17,350 nt of DNA, from the NCBI GenBank assembly GCA_018672145.1, contig JABHGH010000123.1:1-17350 (forward strand). Direction: 5' to 3'. Both the position numbers and the translations under genes were made by a program. Position 1 is the stretch's first letter; every line of letters begins with the position of its first letter. Below, piece by piece: positions 1 to 6,692 of this stretch. The notes under the pieces are model-generated. The model ran no database searches. It had not been told where the DNA came from and saw nothing but the letters and a program-made list of their open reading frames with translations. This DNA is from Flavobacteriaceae bacterium. Lineage in GTDB: Bacteria > Bacteroidota > Bacteroidia > Flavobacteriales > Flavobacteriaceae.

Positions 1-41
1 ATCTGCGCATTTTCTGATAGAGTTTCAGTAGCTGTTACCAT
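1..41 (-). CDS. 5' end of an unidentified minus-strand gene, cut by the window edge
   Basis: On the minus strand an ATG at 41-39 opens a frame that stays open to the window edge and reads MVTATETLSENAQ. It begins 27 nt after the stop of the upstream RNA methyltransferase on the same strand, a spacing that fits a co-transcribed gene. Only 13 codons are visible, so neither family nor function can be named. An open frame of this length could also arise by chance. The call rests on the start codon position and the spacing alone. Confidence 0.35.
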   Translation of the reverse strand, partial: MVTATETLSENAQ

Positions 42-68
42 TAGATAAAAGTAACAAATTCCTTTTAC

Positions 69-875
69 TTATCTGTAAAAATTACGTTGACGCAATGCTT
101 CGAAGAGTAAAATAGCTGAAGCAACAGAGACATTCATCGAATCGACTTTCCCTAGCATAGGGATTTTGACTTTCGATTGTGCTTCACGAATCCAAAAATC
201 ACTCAACCCTGTTGACTCTGTTCCGACAATCAATGCTGACGGAGTTGTATAGTCGATTTTCTCATAGGGTGAGCTTCCATCTAGGCTTGCAGCATATGTA
301 GTGATTTGGTTTTTCATTAGAAAAGCCAGAACTTCTTCGTTTGACCCAACTCCAATAGGAACTGAGAAAAAACCGCCCACACTCGAACGTATAATATTGG
401 GATTAAATATGTCTGTTTTTGGCTCGGCGATCAATAAGCAATCGATGTTTGCTGCATCTGCAGTGCGAAGCATAGCTCCGATATTTCCGGGCTTTTCAAT
501 GTTTTCAGCAACAAGAACGAGTGGATTGGCTCTTTTAAGTGTTAATTCCTCTAGCTCAAACGACCTTTTTCTCACTAAGGCAATTACACCCTCCGTGTTT
601 TTTCGATAACTTATTTTTTCGTAAACATTATCGCTCACCTCAACAATCTCAAATGTGTGAAGATGATGGTCGAACCAGTTTTTGTAATGAGAAGACTTGA
701 AAAGTGCAGGACAACAAAATATTTTATCAATTTTATATCCTGCTTTTATGGCCAACTCCAGCTCTCGTTTACCTTCAATGACAAAAACATTACTCTTCTT
801 CCGTAAAGAAGATTTTTGCGTAAGCCCACTAACGAGTTTTATTGAACTGTTTTGAACACTTTTAATTGTTTCCAT
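69..875 (-). CDS. SpoU/TrmH-family RNA 2'-O-methyltransferase
   Basis: This 268-aa protein has the layout of SpoU (TrmH-like) ribose 2'-O-methyltransferases, which transfer a methyl group from SAM to a ribose of rRNA or tRNA. Residues 1-100 form the N-terminal RNA-binding part (SpoU substrate-binding-like). The trefoil-knot catalytic domain carries all three family motifs: motif 1 at about 124-140 (EN...PGNIGAMLRTAD, with the expected Asn and Arg137), motif 2 at about 214-226 (ALIVGTESTGLSD) and motif 3 at about 238-257 (IPMLGKVDSMNVSVASAILL). The knot binds SAM and the enzyme works as a dimer in this family. The ATG at 875 is the only sensible start. It is transcribed divergently from the LytTR regulator, and another gene may follow it at the left edge. 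The exact RNA target (23S rRNA versus tRNA) cannot be read from sequence alone. Confidence 0.93.
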   Translation of the reverse strand: METIKSVQNSSIKLVSGLTQKSSLRKKSNVFVIEGKRELELAIKAGYKIDKIFCCPALFKSSHYKNWFDHHLHTFEIVEVSDNVYEKISYRKNTEGVIALVRKRSFELEELTLKRANPLVLVAENIEKPGNIGAMLRTADAANIDCLLIAEPKTDIFNPNIIRSSVGGFFSVPIGVGSNEEVLAFLMKNQITTYAASLDGSSPYEKIDYTTPSALIVGTESTGLSDFWIREAQSKVKIPMLGKVDSMNVSVASAILLFEALRQRNFYR

Positions 876-895
876 TTGTCTTGCGAAGAAAGAAA

Positions 896-921
896 AAATG
901 ACAAGATGTTGTATGTCATTT
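896..921. repeat. 8-bp inverted repeat in the divergent intergenic region
   Basis: AAATGACA at 896-903 is followed after 10 nt by its exact reverse complement TGTCATTT at 914-921. The repeat lies between the RNA methyltransferase start (875) and the LytTR regulator start (981), 33 nt upstream of that gene's likely -7 element. Its place fits an operator for a dimeric regulator, but no regulator can be assigned. Confidence 0.45.
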
Positions 922-953
922 ATAATTTAATTTAATAATTTAACGAAAAATAT

Positions 954-961
954 TAATTTTG
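954..961 (+). promoter_or_regulatory. Candidate Bacteroidota -7 promoter element (TAATTTTG)
   Basis: TAATTTTG matches the Bacteroidota housekeeping sigma -7 consensus TAnnTTTG and ends 20 nt before the ATG of the LytTR regulator, giving a predicted leader of roughly 12 nt. No convincing TTTG -33 element is seen at the usual distance, so this is a partial match. The same ATTAATTTTG string occurs again upstream of the DUF1800 gene. Confidence 0.4.
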
Positions 962-980
962 TTTAATTTTCAAATTGAAC

Positions 981-1775
981 ATGAATATTATTAAATGCGT
1001 TCTAATTGACGATGAACCTCGCAACTTAGAGTTACTTTCATATTATATCAATAAATATTGCCCAAACCTTTCTATTGTTGATCAGTTTTCAGAGCGTCAT
1101 AAAGCAGAAGCCTTTTTTAATGATGACGGCAATGATCAACAGATTGACATTCTTTTCCTTGATTTGATTTTAGACAACGGAACCGGGTTCGATCTGTTGG
1201 ACAACATCGATTACTCTGACATGCATATCGTTATTTGTACTGCTCATGATGAGTTTGCGATGAAAGCGATTCAATACGAGGTTGTTGATTACATGTTAAA
1301 GCCAATTGAAATTCAAGATTTAAAACAAACTCTTGAAAAAATTAATGAGCGTATTCAGAAAAAAGAAAAGTTTCTTTTTGATGCCAATTCAGTTTCAAAG
1401 TTTTCGAATACCCCATTGAGAATCAATAGACCAGTCGTTATTAAAAACAAAAAAATGATTGAGCTGGTGCCTGCTAAAGAGATTATATTTATTGAATCGT
1501 CAACAGTAGACGGAAAAAAATCTGCTCTTGTTATGCGAGATGAGTCAGTTAAGCATTGTTCGATGATGCTCAATAAAATGGAAAGTATTTTAGATTCCAC
1601 AATATTTTTTCGTCTGAATAGATCATACATTGTCAATTTACATGAAATCTCAAAGATTGAACGTGGTGTAAATTATGTATGTGTCATGTCTAATGGCTTT
1701 AAATTGCCAGTGCCAAGAGCGAGATATAAAACCTTACTTAATGAGATTGAAGGTTTATTCGGATTGTCAATTTAA
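981..1775 (+). CDS. LytTR-family response regulator
   Basis: This is a two-component response regulator of 264 aa. An N-terminal receiver domain (about 1-120) has the acidic pair D10/D11, phospho-acceptor D61 (ILFLDLIL), T87 (ICTAHD) and K107 (YMLKP), so all key residues are present. A linker leads to a C-terminal LytTR DNA-binding domain (about 155-260), recognised by IIFIES, FFRLNRSYIVNL and the end LPVPRARYKTLL. The family is usually phosphorylated by a membrane LytS-type histidine kinase encoded next door, but no such kinase is in this window, so the partner must lie elsewhere. I prefer the ATG at 981 to an in-frame TTG at 975 because the family begins M-x-I-K-C/A-hydrophobic-I-D-D-E and a promoter element ends at 961. 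The target genes are unknown; rocD starts 49 nt downstream on the same strand. Confidence 0.93.
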   Translation: MNIIKCVLIDDEPRNLELLSYYINKYCPNLSIVDQFSERHKAEAFFNDDGNDQQIDILFLDLILDNGTGFDLLDNIDYSDMHIVICTAHDEFAMKAIQYEVVDYMLKPIEIQDLKQTLEKINERIQKKEKFLFDANSVSKFSNTPLRINRPVVIKNKKMIELVPAKEIIFIESSTVDGKKSALVMRDESVKHCSMMLNKMESILDSTIFFRLNRSYIVNLHEISKIERGVNYVCVMSNGFKLPVPRARYKTLLNEIEGLFGLSI

Positions 1776-1824
1776 GCTTCTTATATTGCAACAGTTTTAC
1801 GTACCATAGTTTAAACCTTACGTT

Positions 1825-3117
1825 ATGAATCTTAAGACACTTACACATACTGAAAATTATATCAATGACGAACATCGTTATGGTGCTCACAACTACCACC
1901 CCTTGCCAGTTGTGTTGAATCGTGGTGAAGGAATTTATGTATGGGATGTTGAAGGAAAAAAATATGTTGATTTCCTTTCTGCATACTCTGCCGTTAACCA
2001 AGGACATTCGAATCCAAAAATCATTAATGCCCTTACCGATCAGGCCCAACAACTTGCCTTGACATCGCGCGCTTTTTATAATGACAAGTTTAGTCAGTTT
2101 GCAAAGATGGCTACAGTGCAATTTGGTTTTGACATGATGTTGCCGATGAACACAGGGGCAGAGGCAGTGGAAACAGCGATTAAACTCGCTCGAAAATGGG
2201 GCTATCAAAAAAAGGGTGTTTCTGAGAATCAAGCTGAAATTGTTGTTTGTGAAAACAACTTTCATGGAAGAACAACAACAATCGTTTCTTTTTCTAGTGA
2301 TACAGTTGCGCAAAATGACTTTGGACCCTTTACGCCAGGATTCTTAAGGATTCCTTACAATGATCCAAAAGCACTTGAGAAAGTGCTGCTTGAACGACCT
2401 AATATCGTTGGATTTTTAGTTGAACCCATTCAAGGTGAGGCAGGTGTAAACACGCCAGATGATGGTTATATGCGAGCAGTCCAGGAGTTGTGCAATAAAA
2501 ACAATGTGTTGTTTATGGCAGACGAAATTCAAACTGGCATTGGACGTACGGGGTCTTTGCTAGCCGTATGTGGGAATTGTTCATGTGAATCTTCATGTGA
2601 GCAACAACCTGAAACCTATGCTAGACCAGATGTTCTGATTTTAGGAAAAGCCTTAGGAGGAGGCGTATACCCTGTTTCTGCGGTTCTCGCCAATAAACAA
2701 ATTATGGAGGTTTTTCAACCGGGCGAACACGGAAGTACTTTTGGAGGAAACCCAGTAGCAAGCGCCGTTGGAATGGCTTCTCTTTCTGTTATTCAAGATG
2801 AAAAACTCACTCAAAATGCACGACGACTTGGAAAGATCTTTCGTGCTCAATTAAATGCTTTTAAGTCTGAGAGTAATGTGTTAGTGGACGTTCGTGGACG
2901 TGGATTGTTAAACGCAATACTTATAAATGACAGCTCAGAAGGATCTCTAGCCTGGGATATTTGTGTTGGATTAAAGGAGAAAGGCTTGCTCGCCAAGCCC
3001 ACACACGGCAATATTATTAGGTTTGCACCTCCTCTGTTGATCAATGAAGATCAACTTCAATCCTGTATCGACATGATTATTGACACCCTTCGTGAGTTCG
3101 ATACAATCCATAAATAG
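1825..3117 (+). CDS. rocD: Ornithine aminotransferase (ornithine--oxo-acid transaminase)
   Basis: This 430-aa class III PLP-dependent aminotransferase converts ornithine and 2-oxoglutarate to glutamate 5-semialdehyde and glutamate, linking arginine/ornithine breakdown to proline and glutamate. Family signatures include YVDFLSAYSAVNQGH, NTGAEAVE at 109-116 (phosphate binding), FHGR at 146-149 (cofactor ring stacking), MADEIQTGIGRTG with D233, and the cofactor lysine K275 in LGKALGGG. The C-terminal part (RGRGLLNAI, then KPTHGNIIRFAPPL) is typical of ornithine aminotransferase. Between the PLP aspartate and lysine sits an insert rich in cysteine (Cys249, 252, 254, 258) that the classic enzyme lacks. 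Length is normal for the family. The gene ends 3 nt before the cysteine desulfurase start, suggesting co-translation. No SD-like sequence is evident, which is common in this phylum. Confidence 0.92.
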   Translation: MNLKTLTHTENYINDEHRYGAHNYHPLPVVLNRGEGIYVWDVEGKKYVDFLSAYSAVNQGHSNPKIINALTDQAQQLALTSRAFYNDKFSQFAKMATVQFGFDMMLPMNTGAEAVETAIKLARKWGYQKKGVSENQAEIVVCENNFHGRTTTIVSFSSDTVAQNDFGPFTPGFLRIPYNDPKALEKVLLERPNIVGFLVEPIQGEAGVNTPDDGYMRAVQELCNKNNVLFMADEIQTGIGRTGSLLAVCGNCSCESSCEQQPETYARPDVLILGKALGGGVYPVSAVLANKQIMEVFQPGEHGSTFGGNPVASAVGMASLSVIQDEKLTQNARRLGKIFRAQLNAFKSESNVLVDVRGRGLLNAILINDSSEGSLAWDICVGLKEKGLLAKPTHGNIIRFAPPLLINEDQLQSCIDMIIDTLREFDTIHK

Positions 3118-3120
3118 ATC

Positions 3121-4269
3121 ATGGACTCCATTTATTTAGATAATGCTGCAACAACCCCTGTCCTTCCTGAGGTTGTCCAGCGCATGCAAGCCACATTGTC
3201 CACTGTTTATGGAAATCCGTCATCAATCCACAGCCAAGGTCGATCTGCGAAAAGTTTAATTGAAGCTGCCAGAAAAGGAATTGCCAAAGAACTAGGTGCA
3301 TCTCCTGCTGAAATTATTTTCACCTCAGGTGGAACAGAAGGAGATAATATGATTCTTCAAGGAGCTGTTAGAGGATTAGGTGTACGAACGATGATCACAT
3401 CTCATATTGAACATCATGCAGTTGTTCATGCAATCCAAAGTTTAGAGCAAACGGATGGCGTGAAGGTTGAATATGTTAAAGTTTCTCCATCTGGTTTTCC
3501 AGACCTTGCAGATTTGGAGAGGCTGCTTCAAAACGACAATTCAAAAAAACTTGTCAGTTTGATGCATGTCAATAATGAATTAGGGACTATTTGTGATTTA
3601 AAAAAAATAGCAGAGCTGTGTTCTTCTTACAAAGCGTTATTTCATTCAGATACGGTGCAATCAATCGGACACTTTCGTGTAGATGTTCAGGAAGTTCCCG
3701 TTGATTTTTTGGTTGCGGCAGCCCATAAGTTTCATGGTCCAAAAGGAATTGGTTTTGTGTTTGTTCGTAAAAAGACCGGTCTTCAAAGCTTACTGTTTGG
3801 AGGAAGTCAAGAGCGAGGGTTGCGTGCCGGTACTGAAAGCGTCCATAACATCGTTGGCATGGAAGAGGCATTCACGCACGCCTATGCAAATTTGGACAAT
3901 GATAGGGCATATATTGAAAATCTAAAAACGTATTGTCTTCAGCAGCTCAAAAATGAATTCCCCAAAGCATCATTTAATGGGTGCTGTGATGACCCTACTA
4001 ACAGTACTTACACAATCATCAATGTGAGGTTGCCAATGGATGCTAAGAAAGCAAGCCTTTTAGGTTTTACACTGGATTTAAAGGGGATATCTTGTTCCAA
4101 AGGTAGTGCCTGTCAGGCAGGCAGTGAAATGGGGTCTCATGTTTTGAGTCACGTTTTGACGGAGGAGCAATTGAAAAGCCCTTCAATTCGGATTTCCTTT
4201 TCCAAATTCAATACTATTTCGGAAGTTGATTTTTTGGTAAAGACTCTAAAAGAGTATGCGAACTCTTAA
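3121..4269 (+). CDS. Cysteine desulfurase (NifS/IscS-like)
   Basis: This 382-aa class V PLP enzyme takes sulfur from L-cysteine, leaving alanine and an enzyme-bound persulfide that feeds Fe-S cluster or thiolated-tRNA synthesis. Seen in order: YLDNAATTP (5-13), TSGGTEGDN, the EHHA histidines (98-99), HVNNELGT (149-156), D177 in HSDTVQS, the cofactor lysine K203 in AAHKFHG, ERGLRAGTE, and the catalytic cysteine C331 in SKGSACQAGS. The long loop around C331 is of the NifS/IscS (group I) type rather than SufS. The ATG lies 3 nt after the rocD stop. No isc, suf or nif scaffold genes are nearby, so the sulfur acceptor is unknown; a housekeeping SufS probably exists elsewhere. The stop codon overlaps that of the convergent TonB receptor gene (shared bases 4266-4269). 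Confidence 0.92.
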   Translation: MDSIYLDNAATTPVLPEVVQRMQATLSTVYGNPSSIHSQGRSAKSLIEAARKGIAKELGASPAEIIFTSGGTEGDNMILQGAVRGLGVRTMITSHIEHHAVVHAIQSLEQTDGVKVEYVKVSPSGFPDLADLERLLQNDNSKKLVSLMHVNNELGTICDLKKIAELCSSYKALFHSDTVQSIGHFRVDVQEVPVDFLVAAAHKFHGPKGIGFVFVRKKTGLQSLLFGGSQERGLRAGTESVHNIVGMEEAFTHAYANLDNDRAYIENLKTYCLQQLKNEFPKASFNGCCDDPTNSTYTIINVRLPMDAKKASLLGFTLDLKGISCSKGSACQAGSEMGSHVLSHVLTEEQLKSPSIRISFSKFNTISEVDFLVKTLKEYANS

Positions 4270-6692
4270 AAATCAGCACTTATTTTTAGATTGAAAACAC
4301 GAGGTGTCATGTAGTTTGGAATTCCAAATTGTGACTTGCTCGAGACATCTCTTACCCAAGTCATTGTAATTGCATTTTGAACATCAAAAAGATTAAAAAT
4401 TTCAAAACCAATGGATAAGTTTTCAAAGATAGGAATTCTCTTTTTTTTCTCGCTGTTTACCACGTAAAAGAAACCGACATCAACTCGATTGTAATCGCGT
4501 AGTCGTCCACTGTAATTGTAGGGGTCTGCATAGTTTGGCGCGCCACCTGGCAGTCCTGAATTGTAAACCAAATTCAGGTTCATTTTTAAAAAAGGCATTG
4601 AGGGAACGTAGTCTTGAAAAAGCATCGAAAATTTAAACCGCTGATCTGTGGGTCGAGGTATATATCCTCTGTTGTTTCTGTTCTCCTGTGTCGACATTAG
4701 TCCCAAGCTAATCCATGATTCAGTACCTGGAACAAATTCACCGTTCATGCGTAAATCTAGGCCGTAAACATAGCCTTCGGTGTCGTTATTTGCATCATAT
4801 CGGATTCGTACATTTTCAAGAGTGTAGGCATTGATTTTGTCTAGGTGTTTATAGTACAACTCAGACTGGAAAAGAAAAGGTCTATCCCACATGGAAAAAC
4901 GATACTCATTTCCCAATGAAAAGTGGATTGCTTGTTGGGCATCTACTTTTGGATCAATTGAGCCGTCATTTGACCGAAGTTCACGGTAAAAAGGTGGTTG
5001 GGCATAAACACCAGTAGCTAATCGATAAAGAAGATGATCTTTGTTTTTTGGTTGAAAAATCAGCTGTGCACGTGGACTAATCACATGTTTTGGTGAACTT
5101 TGACCAAGACGCCATTGTTGTGCTCGAAGACCTGCAGAAACCCAATAAACGGTGTTGCCCCATAGGCCTTTTTTATTCCACTGTATATAGCTTGTTAATC
5201 TTTTTATGGTTGTTTCGTTGGTCGCTCTAACATATTCAAAAGGAATGAGTGGGCCTGTAAAAGAGGTATAGGGCTGGTTGTTCGTAAATGATCCGCTTGG
5301 AGGACGAATCGAAAAACCGGCTGAATCTACGACTTCCCATTCCACAAGACGATCGTTAATCCTTTCTCTTTTGTAACCAATACCCCAATCGATCTGGTGG
5401 CTCTTTATGACATGTTTTCCTTTGAGTTTGGCGTCAATAATTTGTGCGTTATAATTGTTGCGTCCGTGCGTAAGCTGAGATCCAACCCCTTCAGTGAAAG
5501 TGACCTCGCCCAAATCATCACCTCCAATAGAAGTGCTCGGCTCTCCTAGACGGTACTGTGCAAGGATATCGAAATGCTCTTTTTCAACGGTTTGATAGCT
5601 AGATGCAATCAAGCGAAAGCTGTTATTTTCATTTGGAATCCAAGTGGTTTTTAAGGCTGTTGTAAATGCAGTGTAATTGTCTTTTTCATTTCCTTCATAA
5701 TAAACCACCAATGATTTTGGTTGATCGATTGTCCCAAAATTTGTTTGCCTGCTAATAGGTTGATAATTGTATTGATTGCTGGAATAAGCACCGAGAAAAT
5801 TGAAAAACAGCTGATCGGAATGAGAATAGGTTACAAACGATTGGATGTCTGCAAAACTTGGATTGTAATTTGTTTCGGTCTCCTTTTGATCAACAAGCAA
5901 GCCGTTGTCACGGTATCGAATCCCTGATAAGAAATTCCATTTTCCAGCTTGTTTAGACCAACTAACGTTGCCCCCTAAACGACTTACGGACAGCAATGTT
6001 TTGTTGTTCGCTATCCCTTTGTAGGTAATGTCGAGTACCGATGACATTTTATCACCATACTTTGCTTCAAACCCTCCAGCAGAAAATTTGACTTGCTGAA
6101 TCAAATCTGAATTTAAAAAACTAAGTCCCTCTTGCTGCCCAGACCGGACGAGTTGTGGACGATAAACCTCGATCTCATTTACATAGACTAGGTTTTCGTC
6201 GTAGTTACCGCCACGAACAGCGTATTGTGTGCTCAGTTCGTTATTGGAGTTGACACTTGGCAAACTCATCAGTAAATTTTCGACACCTGCATTGGCGCCT
6301 GAAATCTTCCGAATGGTTTGCGGAGACAAGGTAACCATTCCTCTCACAGTGCGCTGCCTATCTGCTTGAACGACAACTTCAGCAAATTGGTCAACAACAG
6401 TATTCATCACAGGATTGAACTCATAGACTTTTCCAGGGCTTAATCGAAGTTTGACAGTTGAAGTTTGATGGGCAATATGGCTAAATGTTATGGAAAATTC
6501 GACATTTGACTTTACTTGAAGACTGTAAAACCCGTTTTCATTGGAAGTCGTCCCTTGTTTATCGGTTACAATATTGACTTGACCGACTGGGATTTGTTCT
6601 TCATTTGTAATCACCCCACGAATAACAGCTGGCTGTCCTGAAATCTGCACTGTATAGAGCACTAACAATAAGATAAATAAAGAATATTTCAC
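4266..6692 (-). CDS. TonB-dependent outer-membrane receptor with carboxypeptidase-regulatory-like domain
   Basis: This 808-aa outer-membrane protein has a signal peptide (about 1-19, MKYSLFILLLVLYTVQISG), a carboxypeptidase-regulatory-like beta-sandwich at about 22-105 (VIRGVITNEEQIPVGQVNI...), a plug domain at about 115-225 (LLMSLPSVN, YAVRGGNYDENLVYVNEIEV, GGFEAKYGDKMSSVLDI) and a beta-barrel to the C-terminus, which ends in Phe as expected for outer-membrane insertion. Such receptors import a ligand with energy from TonB-ExbBD. No SusD-like lipoprotein gene is adjacent, so it is not a typical SusC and its substrate is unknown. The start is GTG at 6692-6690; its GTGA overlaps the TGA stop of the upstream M23 peptidase gene, which points to translational coupling. 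The gene is intact. Confidence 0.92.
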   Translation of the reverse strand: MKYSLFILLLVLYTVQISGQPAVIRGVITNEEQIPVGQVNIVTDKQGTTSNENGFYSLQVKSNVEFSITFSHIAHQTSTVKLRLSPGKVYEFNPVMNTVVDQFAEVVVQADRQRTVRGMVTLSPQTIRKISGANAGVENLLMSLPSVNSNNELSTQYAVRGGNYDENLVYVNEIEVYRPQLVRSGQQEGLSFLNSDLIQQVKFSAGGFEAKYGDKMSSVLDITYKGIANNKTLLSVSRLGGNVSWSKQAGKWNFLSGIRYRDNGLLVDQKETETNYNPSFADIQSFVTYSHSDQLFFNFLGAYSSNQYNYQPISRQTNFGTIDQPKSLVVYYEGNEKDNYTAFTTALKTTWIPNENNSFRLIASSYQTVEKEHFDILAQYRLGEPSTSIGGDDLGEVTFTEGVGSQLTHGRNNYNAQIIDAKLKGKHVIKSHQIDWGIGYKRERINDRLVEWEVVDSAGFSIRPPSGSFTNNQPYTSFTGPLIPFEYVRATNETTIKRLTSYIQWNKKGLWGNTVYWVSAGLRAQQWRLGQSSPKHVISPRAQLIFQPKNKDHLLYRLATGVYAQPPFYRELRSNDGSIDPKVDAQQAIHFSLGNEYRFSMWDRPFLFQSELYYKHLDKINAYTLENVRIRYDANNDTEGYVYGLDLRMNGEFVPGTESWISLGLMSTQENRNNRGYIPRPTDQRFKFSMLFQDYVPSMPFLKMNLNLVYNSGLPGGAPNYADPYNYSGRLRDYNRVDVGFFYVVNSEKKKRIPIFENLSIGFEIFNLFDVQNAITMTWVRDVSSKSQFGIPNYMTPRVFNLKISADF

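Noticed and set aside
1738..2313. Long antisense frame (191 codons) opposite rocD
   Set aside because: It is a shadow of the well-supported rocD reading frame, cysteine/histidine-rich and without family resemblance.
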